Notes under the pieces: generated by a model | What the model was told of the DNA's origin: nothing | What the model saw: only the letters and a program-made list of their open reading frames with translations | Databases searched by the model: none | Translations under genes and position numbers: made by a program | From: Saprospiraceae bacterium | Lineage (GTDB): Bacteria > Bacteroidota > Bacteroidia > Chitinophagales > Saprospiraceae | Reading direction: 5' to 3' | Assembly: GCA_022842725.1 (NCBI GenBank) | Contig: JALHOZ010000004.1 | Location: 124,001 to 188,000 of the forward strand | DNA: 64,000 bases | In this document: piece by piece, positions 34,801 through 44,315 of the stretch | Numbering within the stretch: the first letter of the stretch is position 1 | Layout: each line of letters opens with the position of its first letter

Positions 34801-36033
34801 ATGCCGGACAAATTAATCTCTGCCAACATCATTCTTAGTGATCGTTCCACTTGGTCGTATCTTTTGCCTCTTACCCATACCCGACCGGTAGCAGACATCA
34901 GGATCGGCCTCCGGACTATCAAAGAAAAGTGGGAGGAATTTTGTTGCGGAATCATCAGTTATCATACAGAGACTTATCTGGCTCCAAAATATCCGCTCCT
35001 CTGCGAAAAAAACAACCTGATCATCAATGCCTCTCTTTTACCAGAAACGGAGATCGTTGACCATATAAACACCTTACAGGAAAACGAAGCACTCTATTTT
35101 GAAAATCATTTTCTGGCGGCCCGAATTTCACAAAAAATAAATGACCCGGAAGATTTGTCGTTTTTGTTATCGTCATGTAAAACCATTCCTTTCCAATCGA
35201 CGACACCCCCTCAATTGCTTCTTCGTCCCTGGAATATATTGTCACTTCTTACCAAAGAAACGCTCAGTGATATTCATTTTCTAAGCCACAACCGGGCATC
35301 TCAAAAACTCTCAGATACAAACCGGATAATCGGCGGTCACCCTGTTTTTGTCGAGGAAGGAGTAAAAGCGGAATGCGCTGTATTTAATACTACAAACGGT
35401 CCTATCTATCTTGGCAAAAACAGTGAAGTTATGGAAGGTTCTTTGATCAGAGGCCCCTTTGCTCTTGGTGAAGGCAGTACCGTCAATATGGGCGCAAAAA
35501 TTTACGGACCTGTAGCTGTGGGTCCTAAATGTAAGATTGGCGGCGAAATCAAAGGAACCCAATTTTTTGGCAATGCCAATAAAGGTCATGAAGGTTTTGT
35601 TGGAGACAGCATCATTGGCGAATGGTGTAACCTGGGTGCCGATACCAATACTTCCAATTTAAAAAATAATTACCTGCCTGTTCGGGTATGGTCTTACGTC
35701 GAAGAAAAATTTGTAGATACCGGCCTGCAATTTTGTGGACTGATCATGGGCGACCACTCCAAAACAGGTATCAATACCATGTTTAATACAGGAACCGTCA
35801 CAGGAGCGTACTGCAATATTTTTGGTGAAGGATATCCCAGAAATTTTATTCCTTCTTTTGCCTGGGGTGGAGGTTCGGGATTTCAAACCCACCCTCTCAA
35901 AAAAGCCCTGGAAACCGCAACCATAGTTTTTGCAAGACGCAATTTCTTGCTTACGGAGGAGGACAAAGATATTGCCGGGGCCATCAACGAACAGACAGCC
36001 CATAGCAGGGTTTGGGAAAAAAAGGATTTGTAG
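34801..36033 (+). CDS. GlmU-like sugar nucleotidyltransferase family protein
   Basis: 410 residues. The N-terminal part opens NIILSDRSTWSYLLPLTHTRPVADIRIGLRTIKEKWEE, the known start of Bacteroidota GlmU-family proteins, but lacks the classic GxGTRM pyrophosphorylase loop. From about 190 on there are hexapeptide repeats of a left-handed beta-helix (GSLIRGPFALGEGSTVNMGAKIYGPVAVGPKCKIGGEI). It closes with FARRNFLLTEEDKDI. Probably sugar-nucleotide metabolism for cell envelope, but catalysis is uncertain because the nucleotide-binding loop is unusual. Convergent with the DUF58 operon. Confidence 0.8.
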   Translation: MPDKLISANIILSDRSTWSYLLPLTHTRPVADIRIGLRTIKEKWEEFCCGIISYHTETYLAPKYPLLCEKNNLIINASLLPETEIVDHINTLQENEALYFENHFLAARISQKINDPEDLSFLLSSCKTIPFQSTTPPQLLLRPWNILSLLTKETLSDIHFLSHNRASQKLSDTNRIIGGHPVFVEEGVKAECAVFNTTNGPIYLGKNSEVMEGSLIRGPFALGEGSTVNMGAKIYGPVAVGPKCKIGGEIKGTQFFGNANKGHEGFVGDSIIGEWCNLGADTNTSNLKNNYLPVRVWSYVEEKFVDTGLQFCGLIMGDHSKTGINTMFNTGTVTGAYCNIFGEGYPRNFIPSFAWGGGSGFQTHPLKKALETATIVFARRNFLLTEEDKDIAGAINEQTAHSRVWEKKDL

Positions 36034-36088
36034 GGTTTTATAAAGCACCTACAACTTCGGTGTACACAGGAATAAGAGGTCTCCACGA

Positions 36089-37414
36089 TTACCTCATTCT
36101 TTTGGACTTGATTTCAAGATATTTATTAATTACCTGAATGGATAAATCTTCCGGCTTTACCAAAATGAGTTGTATCCCGAAGGCTGTAAGTCCCGACAAA
36201 AAAGTATTCCTTTGGAGCATGGTATTTCTGGCAACTACACTTTGATATATTCCGGTTTTATCTACTGCCTCTTGATTTGCCAAAACTTCAATTTCGCGAT
36301 TGACAAAACAAATCACAATCAGCAAATGATATCGGTTGATCAACCTGAGAAAAGGAATATTTCGTTCGACTTCATATTGATCTTCAAAATTGGTAAACAA
36401 AAACACAATACTTCTTTTCCTCACATTTCTACGTAAAAAATAATAAAGCGAATGGTAGTCTGATTCTTTAAAATCCGTTGTTTGATTGTACAAAACTTCC
36501 TGGATGCGGTGCAGGTGATGGGGCTGTGAAGAAGCAGCTACCACATCATCTATTTTATTAGAAAATGTTATCAGCCCGGCTTTATCAAATTTTTGTAGTA
36601 CAATATTGGAAAACGTCAAAGTCGTGTTGATCGCATAATCCATCAAAGTCATACCTGAAAAAGGCATTTCCATCGTTCTGCCTTTGTCAATTATACAGTA
36701 CACTTCCTGCGAACGTGTATCATGAAAAGTATTGACCAGAACATCCATTTTCCTCGCTGCTGCTTTCCAGTTGATGGCTTTGATATTATCTCCCTGTTGG
36801 TAATGCCGAATGTGTTCGAATTCGTCGTTTTCACCACGCAATCTCACTTTTCTCAATCCCATTTGATGAGCCGTTTTTGACACCATCATCATTTCATATT
36901 TTTTCATCTGCAGGATGCTGGGAAAAACGTGTATGTCTTTAGCCTGAGCGATATTGATTTTGATACAGATCAAACGTGGGAATTTTCCAGCCAACATTAC
37001 ATATACTTTGCCAAAGGTATATTTGCCCCTTTCTGTTGGAAATATATTTTTATAAAATTGTTTTTCTCCTCCTGCCCGAACCATATCGCTCCCGATGGCT
37101 GTTCTGCATTGAAACTGAACAGGCAGTTCGTCATATAAAGTTATCATCAGATCTCTGCCTGACCCGTTATGAATGGTGTACTGTATCGTTTGTTCGTCAC
37201 CCAAAGACAATTTTTCAAAAACGTTTCTGCTGCCGGTTATTTGGTCAGCTGTAACATAAACAGTCCACCCGTCGTACAAAAGGACAATCATCCAAAAAAA
37301 CAGCCAGATAACTGCCGGCAAAAATAAAACAGGCCATATTGTAGACAGCAAAAAAAATACTACAGATGAAATACACAACTTGTAGACTCCGGCAGTCAGA
37401 TACACTTGTTTCAT
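36089..37414 (-). CDS. DUF58 domain protein
   Basis: 441 residues: two N-terminal membrane spans (about 10-50), a beta-sandwich (about 55-160), then the DUF58 motif RGENDEFEHIRHYQQGDNIKAINWKAAARKMDVLVN near 195-230 and a von Willebrand A-like domain (VYCIIDKGRTMEMPFSG, with a partly altered MIDAS DxSxS). DUF58 proteins work with MoxR ATPases, probably in envelope assembly or stress. Last of six genes; its ATG shares one base with the MoxR TGA (TGATG). Confidence 0.9.
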   Translation of the reverse strand: MKQVYLTAGVYKLCISSVVFFLLSTIWPVLFLPAVIWLFFWMIVLLYDGWTVYVTADQITGSRNVFEKLSLGDEQTIQYTIHNGSGRDLMITLYDELPVQFQCRTAIGSDMVRAGGEKQFYKNIFPTERGKYTFGKVYVMLAGKFPRLICIKINIAQAKDIHVFPSILQMKKYEMMMVSKTAHQMGLRKVRLRGENDEFEHIRHYQQGDNIKAINWKAAARKMDVLVNTFHDTRSQEVYCIIDKGRTMEMPFSGMTLMDYAINTTLTFSNIVLQKFDKAGLITFSNKIDDVVAASSQPHHLHRIQEVLYNQTTDFKESDYHSLYYFLRRNVRKRSIVFLFTNFEDQYEVERNIPFLRLINRYHLLIVICFVNREIEVLANQEAVDKTGIYQSVVARNTMLQRNTFLSGLTAFGIQLILVKPEDLSIQVINKYLEIKSKRMR

Positions 37415-38415
37415 CAGCGAGGCAATTCTGTCTTTCGGATGATTTCTTCCAAAACCTGTTTGGTTTGTATACCTTTCATTTCCGTTTCAGGAGACAATAT
37501 AATCCTGTGGTTGAGGACATGGTAACAAACGTTTTGTACATCTTCAGGGATGACAAAATTTCTGCCCGAAATAAAAGCCATAGCTTTGGCTGTCCGCATC
37601 AGTGCCAGTGACGCCCTTGGAGAAGCTCCTAAAAAGATCTGAGGATTTAACCGTGTCTCTCGGGCTATCTCAACGATATAGTGCAATATTTTCTGGTCGA
37701 TATATACGCCTGAAACACTTTTTTGCATCATGCGCAAATCTTCTTTTCCGCATATTTTTCTGATGTGGCTGATATCGGGTTTTGACATGGTGGCTTTAAA
37801 TCTTTCAAGCATGGTGATTTCCTCACGATCGCTGGGGTAATCCAACTGTATCCTCATCAGAAAACGATCCAGTTGTGCTTCCGGCAGCCTGTACGTTCCT
37901 TCGTGTTCCACCGGATTTTGCGTGGCGATGATGATAAAGGGAAATTCCATGGGATATTCTTTATTATCGAACGTAACCTGGCGTTCTTCCATCACCTCAA
38001 ATAAAGCGGATTGGGTTTTTGCCGGTGCCCTGTTGATTTCATCAATCAAAATAAAGTTTGAAAACACCGGACCTTTGACAAAAGTGAATAAATGGTCTTT
38101 CATGTTGTATATCGTCGTACCCAGAATATCTGAAGGCATCAGATCAGGGGTAAACTGAATTCTTGAAAAACCGGCATCCATACATTTTGAAAGTACTCTT
38201 GCCGAAAGTGTTTTGGCAATACCGGGTACACCTTCCAGCAAAATATGACCATCACACAAAATACTTATCATCATCATGTCGAGCAGTTCCTCCTGTCCTA
38301 CGATGACCGTTCCACATTCTTCCTTGATCCGGTGAAGTATTTCTGTGACTTCCTCGTAATCCTGATTTGATTCTTCAGGATTTCTGAAGTTTTCGTTGAT
38401 TTCCTCTTGTGTCAT
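37414..38415 (-). CDS. MoxR-family AAA+ ATPase
   Basis: 333 residues. Walker A GVPGIAKT (62-69), Walker B ILIDEINRAP (121-130), sensor-1 region IIATQNPVEHEGTYRLPEAQLDRF, and the C-terminal lid with GASPRASLALMRTAKAMAFISGR. MoxR ATPases act as chaperone-like remodelers, often for metal insertion into or maturation of VWA-domain partners, here DUF58. ATGA overlap with DUF4350 upstream and TGATG with DUF58 downstream, showing strict coupling. Confidence 0.95.
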   Translation of the reverse strand: MTQEEINENFRNPEESNQDYEEVTEILHRIKEECGTVIVGQEELLDMMMISILCDGHILLEGVPGIAKTLSARVLSKCMDAGFSRIQFTPDLMPSDILGTTIYNMKDHLFTFVKGPVFSNFILIDEINRAPAKTQSALFEVMEERQVTFDNKEYPMEFPFIIIATQNPVEHEGTYRLPEAQLDRFLMRIQLDYPSDREEITMLERFKATMSKPDISHIRKICGKEDLRMMQKSVSGVYIDQKILHYIVEIARETRLNPQIFLGASPRASLALMRTAKAMAFISGRNFVIPEDVQNVCYHVLNHRIILSPETEMKGIQTKQVLEEIIRKTELPR

Positions 38416-39650
38416 ATTGTGTTCAATTTATGGTAAAATATATGAAGATGGGAATGAAGCTCCATCAAAGTTTGATCGCTGCATTTGCCATTTTTTTCTA
38501 TTTGTTCAAAAAGTATAAAGATCTTTTCTATGAGAGGTTTTTCCAACCCGCTTTTTTTCACCAATACTTCCGTCATATCTGTTTCATGTGGAAAAATCTG
38601 GAATAGATGAGATATTTTGACTAAAAAGTTTTCTTTCATTTTCCGAACCAAAAAATAATTATTACCATGAACTTCGTGGAGTCTGGCCAAAGTTTTAATG
38701 TGGGATGCAGAAAGATTTTCTTTAGGTAATATCACCGGAAGGGGTCGAATGATTTTTTTTCCTTCAAAATAAAGGTATAAAAACAAAGTTGCCAACAAAC
38801 CGTAATAGGCATACTTCAAACCTCTGTTTTTAAACAATATTTCCAAAGGGCTGCGCTCAGCATTTTTTAAATCCTTGTCAGGAATAAGAATGACTTTTTT
38901 GTTTTGAAAATGAGAAAAAACAAAATTAAAATGTTTTACATACCAGGGTTGTAATGCCGCTATATTAGAAAACAGAATCGGTGAAGTATGGATATAATGA
39001 TTGGTGGTGTAAGGCAGATATTCCGGTTCAGGCAAAACAGGGGTGATGTGACGAAAGCAGAAGACACCTGAATTTGTTTGTATCAGCGATTTTTCAGAAT
39101 ACATTTGGGAAGTAAAATATCCTTTTGAAAACGGAAGGTATACACTCGTATCACGCGTATAAGGTGATAAACTAAATCTGAATACATAATTTTCCGGCAA
39201 CAAAGTATATAATTGAATATCTTCGTCAGAACAGTCATATTTCTTTTTTTCACTATCTGCATAAAACGAATAATACGCATTGGTAAATGAAATCGTACTT
39301 CCAATGGACAAAACCTGATGCCCCATTTCCATAAATTCAGTAATTTGGTAACTTTCATCAGACAAACTGTCTATTGCAAAATCACCCAAAAAAATGATTA
39401 ATTGTTTTGTGGTGTCCCCGGATTCCGTATAAGGTATTTCATTGGAGATCTCCACATTTTTATCGCCGTAATACTTCTTGAGCATTTGATAAAAAACTTT
39501 GTGAGCATCCGGCTGATCAGAATACAAATTGTAAGGTTGATTCCATGTAACGTCGGGTATTTCCGTTTCTTCCGTCAGATAATAATAGGCAGCCACACCG
39601 ACAGAAATCAGGCCAATCAAAAAAAGAATCAATGTGGTATTACGATTCAT
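38412..39650 (-). CDS. DUF4350 domain membrane protein
   Basis: 412 residues: N-terminal membrane anchor (TTLILFLIGLISVGVAAYYYL), a periplasmic DUF4350-like domain (SDQPDAHKVFYQMLKKYYG, LIIFLGDFAIDS), a second span near 277-293 (AYYGLLATLFLYLYF) and a cytoplasmic helical tail (SASHIKTLARLHEVHGN). The tail pattern is common to DUF4350 proteins in MoxR operons. Function unknown. It overlaps DUF4129 by 11 bases and MoxR by 4. Confidence 0.8.
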   Translation of the reverse strand: MNRNTTLILFLIGLISVGVAAYYYLTEETEIPDVTWNQPYNLYSDQPDAHKVFYQMLKKYYGDKNVEISNEIPYTESGDTTKQLIIFLGDFAIDSLSDESYQITEFMEMGHQVLSIGSTISFTNAYYSFYADSEKKKYDCSDEDIQLYTLLPENYVFRFSLSPYTRDTSVYLPFSKGYFTSQMYSEKSLIQTNSGVFCFRHITPVLPEPEYLPYTTNHYIHTSPILFSNIAALQPWYVKHFNFVFSHFQNKKVILIPDKDLKNAERSPLEILFKNRGLKYAYYGLLATLFLYLYFEGKKIIRPLPVILPKENLSASHIKTLARLHEVHGNNYFLVRKMKENFLVKISHLFQIFPHETDMTEVLVKKSGLEKPLIEKIFILFEQIEKNGKCSDQTLMELHSHLHIFYHKLNTI

Positions 39651-40299
39651 GGATATCTGACAACATTTGGTGGTATAATTTTTCTGCAGCCAGATAATGG
39701 TCTTCCGTTATTTCTTTATTATCATACCATGATTTTTCAAAAAGCCGCACCATATCGGCAAAAGTTTTTTTCAAAGGATTATGCAATTCACGTATATAAG
39801 ACCGGTTGGTCTTACCGGTTTCGACCCATATTTTTTTATTTTCTTTTAATACCTGTAGGGTTTGATTAAACCGGATGCGAATGATCAACCGGTAATTTTT
39901 GGTTTCCAAAGCATAGGCTAATGATTTTTCAGGATTTTCTGCTTCTGTTGAAGATTCACCGTAGTCAGCCTGAACAGGTGGTGGTTGTAATGAAGGTTGA
40001 TATTTTACATTTTTAAAAATAAAATAAATCAGGGTTATACAAATAATCCCAATAAATACATAGATCAGCCATTCAAACATCCTTCCTAAAAATGTAAAAA
40101 AACCATTTTCAGACAAATCGGGTTTTTTGGTATTTTTATCCTTGTTTTCAATATTTTTTGGCACCCTGATTTTTTTTGTTTTCTGGTAATCAAAATTTCG
40201 GGTTACCTCCTGCACATCCTTATTTGATATAGGCGCAGCGCCGGACAATGGCCTGCCAAAAAAAACGCATAAAATAAAGATGGCAACTTTTTTTATCAT
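39640..40299 (-). CDS. DUF4129 domain membrane protein
   Basis: 219 residues. Signal-like N-terminus, a linker rich in Lys/Asn, one membrane span (LIYVFIGIICITLIYFIF, near 78-95) and the cytoplasmic DUF4129 domain, seen as RIRFNQTLQVLKENKKIWVE, KTNRSYIREL and LFEKSWYDN. DUF4129 often partners transglutaminase/DUF58/MoxR genes. ATGA overlap with the SpoIIM gene and 11-base overlap with DUF4350. Confidence 0.8.
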   Translation of the reverse strand: MIKKVAIFILCVFFGRPLSGAAPISNKDVQEVTRNFDYQKTKKIRVPKNIENKDKNTKKPDLSENGFFTFLGRMFEWLIYVFIGIICITLIYFIFKNVKYQPSLQPPPVQADYGESSTEAENPEKSLAYALETKNYRLIIRIRFNQTLQVLKENKKIWVETGKTNRSYIRELHNPLKKTFADMVRLFEKSWYDNKEITEDHYLAAEKLYHQMLSDIHES

Positions 40300-42101
40300 T
40301 CTTTCATGGATTTGGATGATATAAATGCCGCGACTTTCTCACTGATGTCAAGAGAATATTTTTGATTATTGATTTGGGTAAAGATTGTTTTTGATAAATA
40401 AAACAAAAATGAAATGTAAATCATCATCAATACACCTTTGGACAGGTTTTCAATAAAAAACATATTTTGCTGCTGACTTCCAAATAACTCATGCCAAAAA
40501 AACATATCATCCAGAAACAACATCCTCAAAACATTGATCAAACCATTCATCATCCACAGGACAATCAGGGATAAAAATGTATACAACATGACCTGTAGCC
40601 AATGATTATACGTAAATAAAAGTCCTTTCTGCAGTGCTGAAAAAACATGTAAAGAGGTTGGAATAGCAAATAATATAAAAAATGCGGACAAGACCGGAAA
40701 AACTAGAGCCAAAATAAAAAATGCCCATTCATCTGTCACAACAAATGGAAGAGACACCAACAAGGAAGAAACCACAAACACCGGAAAATATTTTTTTATA
40801 TTTTCAAACCAGTGTTTCTGGGTAAAATCGGGTGCATAGGTTTGGGTATAAAGAGCGGAAATAAAAAGAAAGATGGTCAAAAATAAACCAAAATACAAAA
40901 CAGGGCTAACCTGATAAAAACCGGTAAAGTAGGAATTTCCGGAATCTGTACGGTTATGTCCCGAATACAATGTTTCATAACTGATGACGGGAATAAGGAT
41001 GAACATAGCAGGGCCCAGCGTTTTAAAAAACACAACCAGCGTATTTTTTCTGAATGTCTTCAGGGACGTAAAAATAACACCGGATTCAGTACCTGTCGAT
41101 TCCACTTCCGGTTGTTGGATGATGTGTTTAACCGTTTCCGGCAAGGTCTGACCTGACTTTTTAAATCGGTACGGAAGGTACACATACATGTACAAAACCA
41201 ATAAAAGGGAAAAGAATATAATGGAAGCCTTTACAATGTCCGGCAGATCGGTGTGTCTGGTGACATAACCTTCCAAAAATCCGGCAATGATAAACAAAGG
41301 AACTGTGCTCATCAGGATAATAAAACTGTGTAAGGCACCTGTTTTTATACTTTGTGAGCGCGTGTAAGTGCCCGGGTGTACAATTCTTTTACCCAGAATA
41401 ATCCCTGCAGCGCCGGCTATAACGATTGAAGAAATTTCGATGGTGCCATGGATCCAGATGGTCAAAAAAGAGGTGACCAACAGACCTTTGGTATAAAAAA
41501 AAGTCTGAAAGGTTCCGAGCATGATACCGTTTTTGATCAGCACATAAAATGTGCCCAACATCGAAAAAACGCCCATAACAAAAGCTAAAAAAGCAACTTT
41601 AATGTTATTGAGGGTGATGGCAAAAAACATAAAAGATGATGACTGACTTTTATAAATGGCCATGGGGTCATTATTCTGAATATTGGTTTCTGTGGTAGCC
41701 ATATACTCCGGTCCCAGAATGGTCAGTGGAAAGTTTTCGTAAGTCAGTGTTGAATAGATGCCGATACAGACTGAAAGCAAAAATATGGATAATGAAAGAT
41801 AAAAACTGTACCGGTAAGTGGTGATAACTCCTGCTACAGTCACTGTATAAAACTCAGCGATTGCCTTGTAAAAATTTCTTTTCGGAGGAACAGACATTTT
41901 GGAAAAAATATTACCCAGCAGTTGATTCAGGTATCTCCGAATACCTCTTCGGGGATAATGCGTTTGTGCGTAAGATAAATCACCTGAGATTTTTGAATAC
42001 AACCTGCCCAATTGATCCGCATCTATGTCAGAAGATTCAACAGAATTTTCAAATTTTCGCCAGTCTTCTATATTCTGTTTGATAAACTCGCTTTCAGTCA
42101 T
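40296..42101 (-). CDS. SpoIIM-family membrane protein with extra C-terminal membrane domain
   Basis: 601 residues. Residues 1-about 320 match the stage II sporulation protein M family: a soluble start (FIKQNIEDWRKFE, LSYAQTHYPRRGI) followed by about six spans with LNNIKVAFLAFVMGVFSMLGTFYVLIKNGIMLG and IWIHGTIEISSIVIAGAAGIILG. After a linker near 330-350 a second block of about six spans follows, not part of SpoIIM, so the protein looks like a fusion with a second membrane protein that may be separate elsewhere. SpoIIM here has nothing to do with spores. It begins 3 bases after the RDD gene. Confidence 0.8.
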   Translation of the reverse strand: MTESEFIKQNIEDWRKFENSVESSDIDADQLGRLYSKISGDLSYAQTHYPRRGIRRYLNQLLGNIFSKMSVPPKRNFYKAIAEFYTVTVAGVITTYRYSFYLSLSIFLLSVCIGIYSTLTYENFPLTILGPEYMATTETNIQNNDPMAIYKSQSSSFMFFAITLNNIKVAFLAFVMGVFSMLGTFYVLIKNGIMLGTFQTFFYTKGLLVTSFLTIWIHGTIEISSIVIAGAAGIILGKRIVHPGTYTRSQSIKTGALHSFIILMSTVPLFIIAGFLEGYVTRHTDLPDIVKASIIFFSLLLVLYMYVYLPYRFKKSGQTLPETVKHIIQQPEVESTGTESGVIFTSLKTFRKNTLVVFFKTLGPAMFILIPVISYETLYSGHNRTDSGNSYFTGFYQVSPVLYFGLFLTIFLFISALYTQTYAPDFTQKHWFENIKKYFPVFVVSSLLVSLPFVVTDEWAFFILALVFPVLSAFFILFAIPTSLHVFSALQKGLLFTYNHWLQVMLYTFLSLIVLWMMNGLINVLRMLFLDDMFFWHELFGSQQQNMFFIENLSKGVLMMIYISFLFYLSKTIFTQINNQKYSLDISEKVAAFISSKSMKE

Positions 42102-42104
42102 AGG

Positions 42105-42812
42105 TTAGCGGGTTATAATGATATAATCGTGTAAAATTTTATTCAGGTAGGTTTCAGCATCTGTTGTCTGATCGGTTTCTTTGAGATCCTCTTTTATTTT
42201 ATTGGCCATCTTGCGCAACAAACTTTTATTCTCAATCGTATCATATGACCTGACCCTGGCCAAAAGTGTTTTGACGATAATCATATCTTCATCAGAATAT
42301 TTTTTGAGCAGTGGGTTTATATGTCCTTTTTCTGCCTGATTCAGTTTGACCAAAGTATGCAATCCGGGATGTTGTAATGACTTTTTATTCACTACAATGG
42401 TACCTGCCAAAACATCTCCCAACTTCTGTTGCAAGGATGAGGATACCGCAAAAAACAATCCTGCCAAACCAAAACTCACGCCAATGTCCAACAGTCGAAA
42501 GGACCACCTGATCAATAGTTGGTCAAGTGAGGGCGACCTCCCGTCTAAAGAAACGACCTGAATATTGACAATTTTTTTTCCGGGAGACTGACCATTCATA
42601 AACACTTCAAACAAAAGATGGTAGGTCAAAAAAAGCAAGGCAGAAAGCAGAATCTGTGCTATTTCACTTCGGCCTAAAACCGTGATAATCAAACCAAAAT
42701 AAAAAAAAAGAACGATGACCAAATCAAGCACAAAAGCAGCTATCCGGACGCCAACGTTGGCAAGAGGATATGTCAGTACGACGTTTTGTGTGGTTTGAAT
42801 AAGAATGTTCAC
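42105..42812 (-). CDS. RDD family membrane protein
   Basis: 235 residues. The RDD signature is present: NVGVRIAAFVLDLVIVLFFYF near 20-40 (Arg, Asp), then SPGKKIVNIQVVSLDG and QLLIRWSFRLLDIGVSFG. Three to four membrane spans and a long cytoplasmic C-terminal helix region. Unknown role, commonly first in the SpoIIM/MoxR operon. No clear -7 promoter match was found in the 250 bases upstream (a TATTTTTA with one mismatch lies near 42838). Confidence 0.85.
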   Translation of the reverse strand: MNILIQTTQNVVLTYPLANVGVRIAAFVLDLVIVLFFYFGLIITVLGRSEIAQILLSALLFLTYHLLFEVFMNGQSPGKKIVNIQVVSLDGRSPSLDQLLIRWSFRLLDIGVSFGLAGLFFAVSSSLQQKLGDVLAGTIVVNKKSLQHPGLHTLVKLNQAEKGHINPLLKKYSDEDMIIVKTLLARVRSYDTIENKSLLRKMANKIKEDLKETDQTTDAETYLNKILHDYIIITR

Positions 42813-43064
42813 AGACGCATATGTTCTTGTTTGAATGGTAAAAATAGAAAAATATTAATACTTGAATCCAAAATCCATTTTATAAATTTTATGAACATTG
42901 TTTTTTTCCTGACTGAAATTCTTTACATATCCCGTTTTATCACCTGATATCATTTCCATCTCTTAATGGCTTGTAATCGAATGGAATCAGACCATAATAA
43001 AAACAACGCTGATATACAGAATTTAAAAAGTTAACTTCACCAAAATTTTCGTAAACAAAATCCC

Positions 43065-43988
43065 CTACTCTTTTATCTTTTGTTTTTCAATCAAAATATT
43101 TTTTACTTCCATTTCAGTGAGTTTTGTATATCTGGCAATCAACGACAAAGGTATCTGATCTTCAAATAAAGCCAGAATTACTTCAGTTTTACCTTCCATT
43201 CTACCTTCCATTCTACCTTCGGTTTTTCCTTTTATCAAACCTTCTGTAATGGCTTGTTCATATATCGTCATAATTACTTTGTTGATGGGTTTGTAATGTT
43301 CCTTTTGAATGATCTCAATAAAATGATCATTTTTTGAAAATGTCATTAATACATAAACAATGTTTTTCTCAAAAGAGTTCCTCTCTTCCACCGTTTGTAA
43401 AGATTCATAAATTTTGCCTATTCTTTCCAACAACTCCTCAGGCCTGGTGTGGTGTTTTTGCGTTAAAAACATGGTCGCCCACGCTGCATTTCTCATTTCC
43501 ATAATCGTCTGATCAGATAAATTGTTAACATCAAAAAAAATGGTATCAAACTTAGGAATATAAGGGTGCAATACTTCAGGCAGACTGACAAAAAAGGATT
43601 CGACGGGTTTGTAAACCCAAGTGTCTTCATGATGATAAAATATCAATGGTATTATCACCCTAAAGGGTTGCCTGTTTTTAATTTGCTGCCGGTATCCCTC
43701 AAACAAATAACTGCCAATCTGAAAAGCCGCCAAAGGGTCTTTATAACTTTTATGTTCTATCAGAATACAACAGTACACATCATCACCCGTGGTCAGTTTG
43801 CATTGATACACTACATCTGAAAACAGTTCTTTTACACGATCTGTAACAAATGAATTTTGGGTGGGCATCAACTGGTCAAGCGATAAAATATCCGACATTT
43901 CCTTTGGCAAAGCTACCTGAAGAAAATCAATAGCATTTTGTTTTTCAAGTAACCGATCTTTCACAAACTTGTCATGCAAATTTTTCAT
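43065..43988 (-). CDS. Rpn/YhgA-like PD-(D/E)XK nuclease family protein
   Basis: 307 residues. Opens with HDKFVKDRLLEKQNAIDFLQVALP and has DVVYQCKLTTGDDVYCCILIEHKSYKDP, in which the Asp and the E-x-K (LIEHKS) match the PD-(D/E)XK catalytic core of recombination-promoting nucleases. The pattern LIFYHHEDTW is also shared by the family. The C-terminus has a repeat, EGKTEGRMEGRMEGKTE, then a final helix. Such proteins cut DNA and are linked to horizontal transfer or phage defence. It stands alone between two operons. A -7 box TATTTTTG (44011-44018, minus) lies 22 bases upstream. Confidence 0.85.
   Translation of the reverse strand: MKNLHDKFVKDRLLEKQNAIDFLQVALPKEMSDILSLDQLMPTQNSFVTDRVKELFSDVVYQCKLTTGDDVYCCILIEHKSYKDPLAAFQIGSYLFEGYRQQIKNRQPFRVIIPLIFYHHEDTWVYKPVESFFVSLPEVLHPYIPKFDTIFFDVNNLSDQTIMEMRNAAWATMFLTQKHHTRPEELLERIGKIYESLQTVEERNSFEKNIVYVLMTFSKNDHFIEIIQKEHYKPINKVIMTIYEQAITEGLIKGKTEGRMEGRMEGKTEVILALFEDQIPLSLIARYTKLTEMEVKNILIEKQKIKE
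43179..43238 (-). repeat. 12-bp tandem repeats in the Rpn-like gene
   Basis: About four degenerate 12-bp units; two are identical (ACCTTCCATTCT on the plus strand at 43191-43202 and 43203-43214). Each unit encodes four residues of the type EGRM or EGKT. Copy-number change would stay in frame. Confidence 0.8.
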
Positions 43989-44315
43989 GGGCTGTAGATG
44001 TTTTTCGGTGCAAAAATAATGTCTGATAATGGCAATCTGAATAACAAATCAGCTTTTAACTTTTTTATAAGATAATTTAACCAATAGAATTTAAATCAGA
44101 CACCTTTTAATCACACCAAAATGGTTGAACCAAAACTCACCTGAGATTTAATATAGGGTCCGCACACTATTAAAAACAGATAGTTTATACCAAATAAAAT
44201 TACAGAAATGGTTAATTGTCCTTAGAAAGAAGAATGAATGGGAAACCTGCCAGAAAATCCGACTTGTTATTTTGAATTTTTAAACGAATCAATGATCAAA
44301 CCTCTTAAAAAGAGA
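43989..44315. other. intergenic region between Rpn-like and TIGR01777 genes
   Basis: 327 AT-rich bases. It contains the Rpn-like gene -7 box TATTTTTG (44011-44018, minus). Nothing else recognised. Confidence 0.5.
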
